This document shows positions 21,089-31,548 of a stretch of 64,000 nucleotides of DNA, one piece after another. Origin of the DNA: Dipodascopsis uninucleata var. uninucleata (Eukaryota > Ascomycota > Lipomycetes > Lipomycetales > Lipomycetaceae); assembly GCA_030568195.1 (NCBI GenBank), contig JAJLTO010000003.1, positions 890,501 to 954,500 of the forward strand. Direction: 5' to 3'. Within the stretch, counting starts at the first letter, position 1. Each line of letters begins with the position of its first letter. Under the pieces are notes generated by a model. That model ran no database searches, was not told where the DNA came from, and saw only the letters and a program-made list of their open reading frames with translations. The position numbers and the translations under genes were made by a program.

Positions 21089-21608
21089 TGCTATTCTCTC
21101 TTAAAACTATAGGTTATTAAATTAGCGATCACTAGTAAATAGCCAGATTTGTACCTGATGAAAATTATCTACCTCCAGTTAAGTTCACGGAAGTTCAGTT
21201 TCACTCTGTTGAGAGCAGCACTAGCTAGATAAACACTATGACTATATGACTTTCTATTTTTATTATTACTGTCTGTATCAGTAATTTACACTAAATAGGC
21301 GATACTTTAAAAATTCCTCTTAACGTAATGTACTCATAAGAAAGAAATTATGTGCTCTTTGCATATAAAGTTAAAGGTGTTCACATATGCACAAAATGTT
21401 ATATTTAAGTTCATTTAGTCCATAAATACTTGAGATGATAGAAGTAATTTGCTTTCTTTCACAGTAACAATAACACCCCTCCTCTCAGTGTCATACTTCA
21501 ATGATATCTATACACTAATAGCTCACTCAAAGAAATTAGGTATCTCTTCCTTTGAAGTAGTTTTCATCACTTTCTTTCAAACGGTATTATAGGGAGAAAG
21601 ATAGAATA
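21089..21608. other. Divergent promoter ABZ2 / PIS1
   Basis: About 520 bp, AT-rich, shared upstream region. There is a CCCCTCCTCT pyrimidine patch near 21476-21485. No gene or clear regulator site beyond this. Confidence 0.45.
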
Positions 21609-22635
21609 ATGACGACATCGCTTAAGCCAGTTACACTGACTAACGTGTACTTGTTTATTCCTAATCTTATTGGATATGCCCGTGTAATACTCGCACTCTT
21701 CTCTCTAGCTGTGATGTCTTCACATCCAAAGATATGTACGTGGCTTGTCGACACAATATAATCTCTTTTTTTAATTGAAAAAAAGGATTAGATAAATTAG
21801 AATGATGAGTGCCATTAGCTATCGATTACTGGGTTTATTGACTGATATGTTTGTTACTAGGCACATGGCTTTATATCATTTCATGCTTGCTGGATGCTTT
21901 CGACGGAGCAGCCGCTCGTCGATACAATCAATCGACACGCTTTGGTGCTATGCTTGACATGGTCACTGATAGATGTACTACTTCGTGTCTACTATGTTAT
22001 CTGTCTTCGACATATCCAAAGTTTGTCGTCTTCTTCCAATTGCTTCTAAGTTTAGGTGTGATATTATTCTTTTATGTGCTCGTTTATATTAAGGCTGTAA
22101 TGCTTTAACGTTCTACACAAGAGACTGACTTGGTATGCTTTTCATAATGTTATAGATTTAGCATCCCATTATATGCATTTAGTCGCTATGCTCGGTACTG
22201 GTGCTCAGAGCCACAAAAAGGTTAACAAGGAGCGAAGCTGGTTACTCAATTTGTATTATACTAACTCGGTAGGTTTACCTAATTAATTAATGAAACTGAA
22301 GATCACATTATGGTAATGGTCTAGTATATGGTGGGCCTGTTTAATTGATTTCTAATTTTATGTTTTAGCGCGTTCTTTTCATCGCCTGTGCAGCTAACGA
22401 GCTCTTCTTTGTCGCTCTATACCTTTGGAGTTTTCCTCTTAAGACACCGCCTTACCTCGGTACCTGGAATGGCATTCCTCTATCATATGTTACCTTTTTG
22501 GCAGTATTTACGTTCCCCATCTGGCTTTGCAAGCAAATTATCAATGTTGTTCAGATGGTTAATGCCGCAAATACTCTTACTAGCATTGATGTTGAGGAGC
22601 GCAATAAAGCAATCGAGTCTACAAAGTCCAAATAA
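21609..22635 (+). CDS. PIS1: CDP-diacylglycerol-inositol 3-phosphatidyltransferase
   Basis: Four exons, reconstructed from frame and homology: 21609-21735, 21861-22055, 22156-22268 and 22369-22635, total 233 aa. Donors are GTACGT, GTGTGA and GTAGGT; acceptors are ACTAG, TATAG and TTTAG. Exon 1 gives NVYLFIPNLIGYARV. Exon 2 holds the CDP-alcohol phosphotransferase motif D(x2)DG(x2)AR(x8)G(x3)D(x3)D, seen as LLDAFDGAAARRYNQ followed by GAMLDMVTDR. Exon 3 begins DLASHYMHL, the PIS-specific SHYMH. Exon 4 gives RVLFIACAANELFF. It makes phosphatidylinositol from CDP-DAG and inositol in the ER and is essential in yeasts. Four exons is more than in most Saccharomycotina PIS1 genes. Confidence 0.95.
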
Positions 22636-23443
22636 ACGTGGATTTAATAATTCACTTCGGAAATGAAGTCTGACTTCAGCCGAACAGTAACAATTAAATG
22701 AATGAAGAAGCGAAAATTACTGATAAACGTTCATAAATACATGATAGTGGACACTTAATCTGAAGCTGTTATCTGAATTCTGTTTTTTTGTTAATACACA
22801 CTAATTGAGGTGGTTATAGCCAATTTTTATACTAATTTCAAATTCTTGTTAATTCTCTCAAAAAAATCAGAAAAGTGATGTTTATGAAACTATTTAAAGA
22901 TGCAAAAAGAGAAAATAGAGATTTAGAATTTCTGTTTGAAAGATATACTATTTGCCTTTTATACATCTAAATAGTAGACAGATGTCTATTTATTGTTGAC
23001 CTTTTTGAATGAATTGACAGCCTTGTTACCCATAATTGTTGTCAAACTATTAGTTCTCTATTGTCTCATTAATAAGATTTTCGTTCCATTTCTTTTGATT
23101 TGTTTGTTATGGGATTATGGTTCGTATCTCAATGCTTCAGTTATTTTATATTTTGTTATACTGCTGAGATTTAGTTTATCTAGTCAATTGTAATTCATCA
23201 TCTAGGGACACTATGCTTTGTGTCTATATATCTTTCTTACGTCTAGCTATATTCTAGTTGGCTAGATTTCTCTACTGGCGGAAGATGTAAATATGCATTT
23301 TATGTGATTAACTTCATGATTATATTTAATTATACAGCTCAAGTCAAATTATAATTTTAAAATCCTAATAACTCCATTCCAGTAGATACAAGCTCTTTAA
23401 TTATCAGAAGCTAGAAAGTGAAAACTGCGTTCGAACTTAGCAA
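22636..23443. other. Convergent spacer PIS1 / PEX22-like
   Basis: About 800 bp, strongly AT-rich, between two 3' ends. A hydrophobic frame at 22993-23193 lacks an ATG and is most likely an AT-composition artefact. Confidence 0.5.
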
Positions 23444-24109
23444 TTAGTTGACTCCTAGAACCTTTTCTTTCCATATTGTGCTTGCTAATTGATCATTCGT
23501 GCTATCTATCACAACTAGGTCGCCAATATATTTAGCTACCAGCTCCTGATCTTGCTCAAAAAGTTTCGAATAACTGTCAGCATCGACCACGATAGTTGGG
23601 CGTACCGAGCCATCTGTCCCTAAATGCCGCAACAAAGGACGCAATGCGGTCTCTTTTGATAGCTGAAAGACGTCTGTAGGATGACTCACGTACTTCCCTT
23701 GAATATCATATATTGAGGGTAGCTTTCCGATCGAAATTACTTCACCAGAAAATGCAGGATATACTATTAAGAGTTCTACTTCGTTCTTAGTTGTTTCATT
23801 CAATAGAGAGTCTCGCAGTAGAGCCTATAAATGCATCAAACATGAAAACTATTAGTATTCCAAAATATAAGCTTGCACACATGTCACAAAATGTACCTCT
23901 GAAAGAATCACTACTACAGAACCTTTTCGTTTCTGTGATATTGATATCGCCTCGCCGCTTAGGACAGAAGGCACTGTAGAATTCCACCATTCAACTATCG
24001 GCTCTCTGAAATGCTGAAAAGCTAAGTATCCTGCTACACCGACAACTATGCTGCCACCAATCACACTACGAGCAACTGATCGCCTTGCTGTGCTGTTCCT
24101 AGAAGACAT
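23444..24109 (-). CDS. PEX22: Pex22-like peroxisomal membrane anchor of the Pex4 ubiquitin-conjugating enzyme
   Basis: Two exons, 24109-23897 and 23824-23444, 197 aa (yeast Pex22 is 180 aa). The 72-nt intron has donor GTACAT, branch TACTAAT and acceptor TATAG. It joins VVVILSE to ALLRDSLLNE in phase 0. A basic N-terminus (SSRNSTARRSVARS) precedes one membrane segment (about 16-34). A cytosolic domain follows with alternating beta/alpha pattern: VVVILSE, ELLIVYPAF, HPTDVFQLSK, then LRHLG and YIGDLVVID. These blocks line up in order and spacing with fungal Pex22 as I remember it, although identity is low, as is usual for this protein. Pex22 anchors and activates Pex4 for Pex5 recycling. An unrelated single-pass protein is the alternative. 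Confidence 0.62.
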
Positions 24110-24294
24110 AATATTATGCCACCATTACTAAGATGTCAATGTTAATCATATATTACTCCTAGTCTTTCTAAGAGGAAATAAGCGAAATTTATACAAAATG
24201 TAAGCTGGTGGTCGTCTTCCTCCTTCTCCTCCTGTTCGTTATAGAACGAGGCACCCTATTTTAACCCCATAATTACTGGAAGCGTGAATATAAG

Positions 24295-24319
24295 TGATCA
24301 CGTGTATTTCACGTGATCA
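24295..24319. promoter_or_regulatory. Twin CACGTG palindrome
   Basis: TGATCACGTG (24295-24304), a 5-nt spacer TATTT, and its exact complement CACGTGATCA (24310-24319). Two ATCACGTG bHLH sites therefore face each other 11 bp apart. RTCACGTG is the consensus of Cbf1-type factors. It lies about 185 bp upstream of the Pex22-like ATG and about 1.05 kb upstream of the PNUTS-like gene. Confidence 0.6.
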
Positions 24320-24510
24320 TGCTACGTAGTTGGCGCTATGCATTTTTGTTATTATTACTGCTTGCTATATTTTTGCTCCAGAAACCCTACACACCCGTAT
24401 GCTTATCCAGGCTTTTCTCTCAGCCATTTATTTCCTTGTATTCTATACGTTTTTCTAGACGAAAAGACGACGTAAAAGATAAGTTAGGCTTTGGCTTTTC
24501 GGAGTCTTGA
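24319..24510 (+). CDS. Short hydrophobic ORF of doubtful status
   Basis: A 63-aa frame whose ATG sits at the edge of the CACGTG palindrome. The N-terminus LRSWRYAFLLLLLLAIFLL would be a signal anchor, and the tail is polar and basic. No family is recognised, and the position in a promoter argues for chance or an upstream ORF. Listed because a small membrane protein cannot be excluded. Confidence 0.15.
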   Translation: MLRSWRYAFLLLLLLAIFLLQKPYTPVCLSRLFSQPFISLYSIRFSRRKDDVKDKLGFGFSES

Positions 24511-25363
24511 AGATATCATTAATCACTATTTAAAATACATTATTTAGATGTATTGATAGATGGTTGATTCTCCATTGAAATAGCTCAAAGACAACAATTT
24601 TTACCTCGTGATGAGAAGCAGATAAACGAAATAGAGGTGAAAGAATTTTTTCTTTTAACCTGTTTATTTCCATTTATTGCATTCGCCTATTTTCACATTT
24701 AGTTCATTCATTTCTGTCTATTGTTTTCGTGCTGTTTCATTGATTGCTTTATTTTATTTATTCTCAAGGATCAACGTATGGTCTAGGTTCTTCACTGCGT
24801 CTAGGTGGCTTAGCTATATCATCATCAATCCCATAAATCCTACTTCCGTTGGATTTACTGTAAATTTGACTCGTCCCTCTTCTGTGCTTTGTTCTCTTCT
24901 AGGTAGCAAAACTAAGATATAGCAAAACATTTAAGAGGGAAGGGATCAGAGAGACGAAGCAAGGAAGACAGACTCAGTAGTAGAGAGTAGGTTTGCATTG
25001 GAAGAACTACTGACGTCTTCAAATCTCAAGTCGACAACTGTTATAATCGTTCTTTTAATTTCGATTGACGGTTCAGAGTGCCGTAATCGTTCCTAACTAG
25101 ATATATAAACCTATATCTTTAAAATCATAATAACAAATCATAATAAACGATATTAAAATTCGAAGATATAGGTATAAATATATTTAGATCCGTATAGATT
25201 GTTTACTCTTGGTGGTTTGCGGGAAAAGGTCGTAAGAAGTACACGTTGTCTATACATATTTTTTGTTTGTCTTTGTTACAAACTACTACTACTACTTCTC
25301 TATTGCTAGTACTGTTCTAGCTGTTGTTGCTCTTACTACTCGTTTTTGTGCATGCGTGTCATT

Positions 25364-28300
25364 ATGGACAATCAGCAGCAATACCAAGAATACCTGCGAC
25401 TGCAGCAGCAAATGCAGCAGCAGTTACAATATCAGTATGAAAGTCCTTCTCCAGAATACATAGCAGACTATGCTCATAGTAGGCCCTCAGGTGGTCCAAA
25501 TAATGTCTCTGCTGATGATCCCAACAATTATATTTCAGACTCTCAAGTACATGCTTTCTTTGACACTATTCACGGCGATAGCTCTACGCAGCGCAATGAT
25601 CTAGACGAATATACGGCACATATTGCCAAGAATCATATGCATTTACAACCGCAAAGCTCTCAGAATGATCCATACCTGTCTTACATATTCACTGATGAAT
25701 CTCAGATGGCCGCCGTTCCAGCCACACATGGCGCATCCCAGCCACAAAATGTCGGCGTAGTTGTTCATCAACAGCATCCAAGCGTGCCATATGGGAATAA
25801 TATCAACGGTCTCGTGAACGATGTACCTGGTCAACAGCAACCACAGCAACCACAGCAACCACAGCAACCACAACATCAACCACAGCAACAGCAACAGCAG
25901 GAGCAGCAGCAAAGATTAGCTCCTCAGCATAATTTTAACCATCATATCTCTCGGCATGAACAACGCTTGCATCCTGGGCAGCAGCTGCAGCACCAGATAC
26001 CACATCAGGTACAGCAACCACAGCAGATGCAACAACTTCCATCTCTTTTGTCAGGTGAAAGCCAAGATATCAGTCATATGAGCAATATGCAGTCGGGTCA
26101 GTTCTATGGAAATGTAGGTCACTTTCAGCCCTCAGACAGATTTGAGTCCTACCACTCGCAATTTGTACCACAGAGACAACAAGACCAGCGCTTATCATCG
26201 CCGGCAGACATACAAACAACTCAATTGCCCAATATGTACTATAATCATGGACCATATGGTCCTGCAATATCTCAACATCAAGACCCGAACCTCGCAGCTC
26301 GTCATCTACCGCCTGAATCAATGAATCGACTTTCAAATGGAGAATTCGCTGAATCAAAAACATATGGTAGTCCATATCAGTCTACGCCGTCTGCGACACA
26401 AGGTATTCAGGTGTCATCTCAGCAACAGCATGTATCGCTTCTAGCTCATCCACAATCGGCGTCTGCGATGTCTCGAGATGATAGTTACAAGTCAGTTGGC
26501 GCGAATAATGGAGTATGGTCGGTCACTAGTCCTCAAATGATGGCCAACCAGCAACAATTATCAACCCAGCAGAATTTTATGTCTTCTCAGCAACCAGCTG
26601 TACCAGTTAACGTACCCGCTGATATTAATTCCGAGCTAAGAAGTAGCACGAATAACTCAATTACTGGTTTATCTATGAATCAGAGCTTTCCTTCTAATAA
26701 TATATCTAATAACGCCAAGAACAATAGTACTGACACACTAGAGACTGTGGACGCCAAAAAAACAGGTACCAAGAGACCAGCGACGAGCCAACAGCCATCA
26801 GATAAGTCAGCGCCAGCACCAGCAAAGAAGAAAATTTCAAAGAAACTTCAAAATGTTGCTGCTATAATCTCAGCTGTTCACGACGCACAGTCTGTAATTG
26901 AACAGGAGAAGCAACTTGAAAGGCCGTTACTGGAGGAAAAGGATCCTGCTACTGCCGTTCGGTTACGAATTGCATCTGCATTCCGAAACCTTTCTGATGA
27001 CAAACGACAGTTGGTAGATCGACTAGTAGAAATAATGACTTCAATACCTGAGGAGGCATATGGTGGAGGCAGTGATAGAATCAAATATGATTTGCGTGAA
27101 GTGTTCTGGAGTCAGGTCACATCTTTGACTGGAACGAAGAACAAAGACGTTTGGATAGCATTTAAAGATAGCATGCGATGTCTGGCAAGAATTCGGAATT
27201 GGCTTGTAGTTGACTACAAAGCTAAGAAATTTGACAATTCTTTGTCATCTTTAATTGCATTGGAGAAAATTCCAATTGGAATGGAGCAGTTAAAGATTGT
27301 AAAAATGGATAAAGTACTTATGTTTTATGAGTCAAAGGGCTCTGATGTTAGCAAGAAGTATGCCAAAAGCATTCTTAGCAAGGCCAAGGCTGGTGGCTCT
27401 ACAGAAGGCAAGACTTTTACTACAGATTCTACTGAAGCAAAAAAGCACACTCTCTCCACTAGGGCTGAAACGAAAACTGCAGAATCTAAGGATACATCCA
27501 AAAAAAGTATAGGATCACGCGGTTCGACTTCCTCTGGTACTTCGAGCGATTCATCATCGATAGCTACAAGTAAGCAAGGCTCATCTAGTCCTATGACCGA
27601 GGGTTCTAATGCACCGTCAACGACAATAGGTACTGGATCTAGTGCGTCAATAACTGCTCCCATAAACACAATTACTGTTTCTCAAACATCATCATCTCAA
27701 AACATACCTGGCCCTATATTATCTTCTGCTTCTAAGAACGAACGGCCAACCGGTAATTCGAGCTTTTTCAAGAGCTTGCAGAGAAAGCCTGTAGCTGCCG
27801 CGACTGCTTCTAAAAACGCTGTTGATACTACGAAGAAAGTTACGCAGTCAGCAGCACCGCCGCCTCGTATCTCAAATTTGTTTACGTCTTTGAGATCTTC
27901 TACCACAGCAGCGGGAGCGCCGTCATCCGTTAAGTCAGATGATTCTTCCGAGAAATCTGCCACGCCAGAGCCTCAGCGTACACGAAAAAAGAAAAAGACA
28001 GTTAGCTGGAAACCGGAATCGGAGCTTGTTAAGGTGCACACATTTGAACTAGATCCAGATGAACGCGGATTACTGGTTAACGCTGTCGCTATGCCCTTCC
28101 GGAATGCACGTGAATTAGATATTTCTGAAGGACGAGTGGCCTTCAAAAAAGGCGGCATGAATGAAGAGACTGAAGAAGATGGAGAGGTACAATGGTACGA
28201 ACCAATATCTATTAATTTCTCTCATAGTGATCGCTTTACCTCCCGTGAATTACAGAAGCATTTATTTAAACGTGGTGGTAATAAGATGCCAAATAGTGCT

Positions 28301-28786
28301 GAAGCTAAAATACAGAAGACTCGAGAGTCTGATGTTCTGGTCGCCACTTATTTTATAGATTCTGAGATTCCTGACACGCCGTCTGAACCTGATAATACAG
28401 ATGATCTGGGTAAAGATGATACCCTAGATATGAAAATAATACCTGTACCACAGGAAGTCAAGGTTCAGTGGATGATGATGTCGTTATCTGGAACAGATTC
28501 TACGTCAGAAGCCATTACTGGATTGTCATCGGCTGTGCAGCCACTGGGTCAACAGCCTGTGGCAACTTCACTGGCTCCCTCGTTGCAGAATGTGGACGCA
28601 ATACAAGCTCTTTTACCTCTGCTTCTCCAGCAGCAGCAACAGCAGCATCAACCAACGCCTCAAAGCTACCAGCAGTCTTATCCTCAGCCTGTTCAGGATT
28701 TTGGTAGTGCACTAGCAGCTGTTATGCAAGCTGTAAATGCAGGCTATAGTTTGAATGGATATAGCAAAGATTCCAAGAGCAACTGA
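25364..28786 (+). CDS. PPN1-like: PNUTS-like PP1 regulatory subunit (Ppn1/Ref2-type, TFIIS-LW domain)
   Basis: A single-exon protein of 1140 aa. I chose ATG 25364 (A at -3, G at +4) over the weaker in-frame ATG 25352. Residues 1-530 are Gln/Pro/Ser-rich and disordered, with a QQP repeat near 155-180. About 600-675 is a TFIIS N-terminal/LW-type helical domain (ARIRNWL, then EKIPIGMEQLKIVKMDKVL). A long Ser/Thr linker leads to KKKKTVSW (KTVSW at 878-882), an RVxF PP1-docking motif. TFELDPDERG follows, matching the block after the RVxF site in PNUTS. The C-terminus is Q-rich again. PNUTS/Ppn1 tethers PP1 (Dis2/Glc7) to the cleavage and polyadenylation factor and promotes Pol II dephosphorylation at termination. 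The family call rests on the LW-plus-RVxF-plus-FELD order; no zinc finger is seen. Confidence 0.78.
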   Translation: MDNQQQYQEYLRLQQQMQQQLQYQYESPSPEYIADYAHSRPSGGPNNVSADDPNNYISDSQVHAFFDTIHGDSSTQRNDLDEYTAHIAKNHMHLQPQSSQNDPYLSYIFTDESQMAAVPATHGASQPQNVGVVVHQQHPSVPYGNNINGLVNDVPGQQQPQQPQQPQQPQHQPQQQQQQEQQQRLAPQHNFNHHISRHEQRLHPGQQLQHQIPHQVQQPQQMQQLPSLLSGESQDISHMSNMQSGQFYGNVGHFQPSDRFESYHSQFVPQRQQDQRLSSPADIQTTQLPNMYYNHGPYGPAISQHQDPNLAARHLPPESMNRLSNGEFAESKTYGSPYQSTPSATQGIQVSSQQQHVSLLAHPQSASAMSRDDSYKSVGANNGVWSVTSPQMMANQQQLSTQQNFMSSQQPAVPVNVPADINSELRSSTNNSITGLSMNQSFPSNNISNNAKNNSTDTLETVDAKKTGTKRPATSQQPSDKSAPAPAKKKISKKLQNVAAIISAVHDAQSVIEQEKQLERPLLEEKDPATAVRLRIASAFRNLSDDKRQLVDRLVEIMTSIPEEAYGGGSDRIKYDLREVFWSQVTSLTGTKNKDVWIAFKDSMRCLARIRNWLVVDYKAKKFDNSLSSLIALEKIPIGMEQLKIVKMDKVLMFYESKGSDVSKKYAKSILSKAKAGGSTEGKTFTTDSTEAKKHTLSTRAETKTAESKDTSKKSIGSRGSTSSGTSSDSSSIATSKQGSSSPMTEGSNAPSTTIGTGSSASITAPINTITVSQTSSSQNIPGPILSSASKNERPTGNSSFFKSLQRKPVAAATASKNAVDTTKKVTQSAAPPPRISNLFTSLRSSTTAAGAPSSVKSDDSSEKSATPEPQRTRKKKKTVSWKPESELVKVHTFELDPDERGLLVNAVAMPFRNARELDISEGRVAFKKGGMNEETEEDGEVQWYEPISINFSHSDRFTSRELQKHLFKRGGNKMPNSAEAKIQKTRESDVLVATYFIDSEIPDTPSEPDNTDDLGKDDTLDMKIIPVPQEVKVQWMMMSLSGTDSTSEAITGLSSAVQPLGQQPVATSLAPSLQNVDAIQALLPLLLQQQQQQHQPTPQSYQQSYPQPVQDFGSALAAVMQAVNAGYSLNGYSKDSKSN
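25829..25876 (+). repeat. Coding 9-nt repeat (CAACCACAG units)
   Basis: About four near-perfect copies of a 9-nt unit encode QQP repeats within the Q-rich N-terminal part of the PNUTS-like protein. They are followed by CAG/CAA runs to about 25915. Such tracts often vary in length between strains. Confidence 0.7.
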
Positions 28787-29461
28787 TGATCAAGCAAGCA
28801 TTTGCTGTATATTGACATGTTTGGAAGGCATTAATAGTTCGTCTTTCAAACACTGCTCTCTTTAATGCATCTTCGGCATATTTCATTTTCTAATCTATTA
28901 CCTAATCATTAACTATCACTTGTATATATCGAGTCGTCACTTTTTTGTTCTCTAAAATGTTTGTCCTTGTCAATGGGAGATTTACCAGTTTGAAATCACC
29001 CAATACATTATATTTTATATTCCATTCTGTTTGGCATAATTATTTTGTCCCTAATTCCAATTTCGGTACGGTTATGCACTTTCGATGTAAAATTCTACCA
29101 TAATTCGCTGTGTTTACGTGTATCTTATTTTATTTAATGCGTAACCATCGTGTTCTTTGCACTCTTCCTTGGTAATACTCGTGCGTCCGGGTAACAACAC
29201 CCTCAATTTTCTGCATGTCGAAGATATTTCTGAAGGAGGTGTTACAATAAGTGATCTAATTGTAATTTAAATGCCAGAACTATGTTCAAGAGATTTATTT
29301 GATAGTTTTGTTCATTCAATCAGATCCGTTAAATCCTTTTGTAAGTAGCAGCGTGGAAGTTCGCGGACATTTTAATATCTTGACAAAGGTTATCCTATAA
29401 TCGTACATCTCGCACAGAAACAAGCAGAAATCACAAGCTCAGCCAACTTATCAAGCTCACG
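28787..29461. other. Spacer between PNUTS-like and TAF4
   Basis: About 675 bp, AT-rich and T-rich on the plus strand. It holds the 3' end of the PNUTS-like gene and the TAF4 promoter. Nothing coding recognised. Confidence 0.45.
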
Positions 29462-30883
29462 ATGTCGGGATCGCCCCCGCAGACACCTGGTGCACCTGGA
29501 TTTGCAGGAAACAGTATCAAAAGACCGTCACCACCATCGACATCCTCCACTAGTACTGGAGGTGATACTCCAGCTGCAAAACGGCCGAAACTTTCCGGCT
29601 CGCTCTCTATGGGCCCTCCTAACAGCGGTGTATTTCAAACATCGCCAGGTCCTTTGTCTGCGTCAGCATCTATATCACCACCTATTTTGACCCCAGGAGG
29701 GCAGCACCTAGGTGCTGGGACACTAGGATCAACAGAGAGCCGAGGAGAGAGCCGTGCCAGTAGCCGTAGTACCAGTCCTGCACCGTTGTCAAGGCCCGAA
29801 TTGTATTCTCAGTCGTCACAATCAAACCTACAGCAGATGGCTCTTCCCCAGTCTCCCTCTGGCACACAGTTATCATCACAGAGCCAGCCATCTCAGCAAC
29901 TTTATATGGTTAATGGTTCACAGAATAGTATGCAGGTACCGCACGGACAACAATCCAATGGACCAGGTGCACCAGTTAAAGAAGACCCGAACGACTTTTC
30001 GGACGCACTAGTTTCTGCTGGTGTTGATTTGCAAGAAGAGGAGCAACTATTAACATCGTCGATTCCCTTGCGTGACGCTGCTAATAATATAAGATCTGGA
30101 ATAGCTGCTTCAACGTTGAATGAACTTGACTTGGACAGTAATGGGCTAACGGAACTGCAACGCCATCGACGGATGCCATTCCTTGAACTTCAAATGGTAC
30201 GCCAGATTGTAGCTTCGCTCGCAGCAGAAAATGATATTCAGCCTCCTCCATATGTTGCTTCTAGTGCTTCTAGTGCTGAATCTAAGGAAAATGATGCCAT
30301 GGTTCTGATTTCGTTAGCTTGTAGAGAATGGCTAAGTAATATTGTGACCGCGGCGCTTATAGCTGCGAGATACAGGCGTGATTCCGGCGCGAGAAGCAAT
30401 GCCTCCAATGCTTCTGATGTCTCAAAAGCGTTACGACAGATAGCGATAAAAGATAAAGAGAGAGAGGAAAAGTATCAAACTGAGAGAGTGGATCTAGAAA
30501 TAAGGAATGGTGGCACTGGAATTTCTTCAGATGGTGATAGCAGTTTATCTAGAGGAGATCCAGAGCGAGGAGGACATGCCTCCGAAGAGGTAATGCATAG
30601 AGCTGCTAATGCAACGGCAGCTCTCATGGTATCTGGTGGTAGGAAGAAATATTCTTGGATGACAGGCGGCTCTAATAATAATGCAGGAGGGTCTCCGGGT
30701 GGAGCGTTAAGCGGAACACCTTCTACGAGACGTGATAGTATGGGAACTAACCAGAGTCTGCGACTGCGAGAAGCACGAGAAGAATCTGGTTTAGTTATGC
30801 GCGATCTGCTTAGTGTGCTTGAACATGAGCGGATAGGAGCTGAAAAGGCCGTAGCAAAAGGATGGGCAAAGATCAGAGACTAA
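29462..30883 (+). CDS. TAF4: Transcription initiation factor TFIID subunit 4
   Basis: A single-exon 473-aa protein. The N-terminal about 170 aa are Pro/Ser/Gln-rich and disordered, with a basic AAKRPKL patch. The conserved TAF4 C-terminal domain starts at SDALVSAGVDLQEEEQLLTS, the histone-fold region that pairs with TAF12. It continues through RRMPFLELQMVRQIVASLA and ISLACREWLSNIVTAALIA. A charged coiled segment follows (IAIKDKEREEKYQTER), then the terminal LLSVLEHERIGAEKAVAKG and WAKIRD. This order matches fungal TAF4, with the usual YSWM segment before the end. It scaffolds TFIID at Pol II promoters. It is tandem with the PNUTS-like gene, so two transcription-machinery genes are neighbours. 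Confidence 0.9.
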   Translation: MSGSPPQTPGAPGFAGNSIKRPSPPSTSSTSTGGDTPAAKRPKLSGSLSMGPPNSGVFQTSPGPLSASASISPPILTPGGQHLGAGTLGSTESRGESRASSRSTSPAPLSRPELYSQSSQSNLQQMALPQSPSGTQLSSQSQPSQQLYMVNGSQNSMQVPHGQQSNGPGAPVKEDPNDFSDALVSAGVDLQEEEQLLTSSIPLRDAANNIRSGIAASTLNELDLDSNGLTELQRHRRMPFLELQMVRQIVASLAAENDIQPPPYVASSASSAESKENDAMVLISLACREWLSNIVTAALIAARYRRDSGARSNASNASDVSKALRQIAIKDKEREEKYQTERVDLEIRNGGTGISSDGDSSLSRGDPERGGHASEEVMHRAANATAALMVSGGRKKYSWMTGGSNNNAGGSPGGALSGTPSTRRDSMGTNQSLRLREAREESGLVMRDLLSVLEHERIGAEKAVAKGWAKIRD

Positions 30884-31548
30884 TAATTTATTTTATATAC
30901 TCAGGTTATCTTTTGAGTATAATGTACCATTCATTATATTTCTCTTTCCGTATTTATGGTTTGTTGTTTTTTCCATATAAATACGGCAGTTTCGTCAATC
31001 TACGTGCGTTTATTTTTCCTGGTATTAGTTTCCTACTTATTTAGTTCTATGGCGCGCAAAGCACTTCACGTAATACTTGTTCCCTTTTTTTTCATCGCAA
31101 TGAATTGAGAATGGAATTGAGGTCAAAGTTGACAGAATGGATGATTAAAAGGCACGTTAGTTGATGTCTATATGTACAAGTACTTTTGTATAATTTTATT
31201 TAATTAAAATATTTATAAATGATATCAAAGAAGAGATGAGATATTATGTCAAGAAGCTTATGTCGGGAGTATTCTAATTTTATTGGAGTCGCAGATAATC
31301 TAAACTGTAGTCAAACAACTACACTAGCATAGTAAAACAAAAGGAAAAAATATTAAATCATCATTTTCATTTGAGATTATTTTAAGTCAGCCACTATTAC
31401 AGAAAATAGATTAAATTATTAGTGTAAACATATCATGCTTCAATTCATTTAAGGTGCCAAAGAGTTGTCATATACCACGTATCAAATTTTGACTATAATG
31501 CCGCTTCAAGTCTCAAGTAAACTATAACTGCATTAAAACTGCTAGCAT
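30884..31548. other. Convergent spacer TAF4 / GGT
   Basis: About 665 bp between two 3' ends, AT-rich. No gene seen. Confidence 0.5.

Larger units (their letters stand above)
24110..25363. other. 1.25 kb divergent promoter PEX22-like / PNUTS-like
   Basis: Upstream region of both genes. It contains the twin CACGTG palindrome (24295-24319), a short hydrophobic ORF (24319-24510) and, just before the PNUTS-like ATG, an ACT-triplet run near 25281-25295. No larger gene seen. Confidence 0.5.

Noticed and set aside
22993-23193. 66-codon hydrophobic frame between PIS1 and PEX22-like
   Set aside because: No ATG start, extreme AT content and location between two 3' ends.
24677-24922. 81-codon hydrophobic plus-strand frame
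   Set aside because: It has no ATG at its start and its T-rich codons make hydrophobic translation expected by composition.
25643-25912. Minus-strand frame with long poly-Leu/Trp
   Set aside because: It is the complement of the CAG/CAA/CCA repeat coding for Gln and Pro in the PNUTS-like gene.
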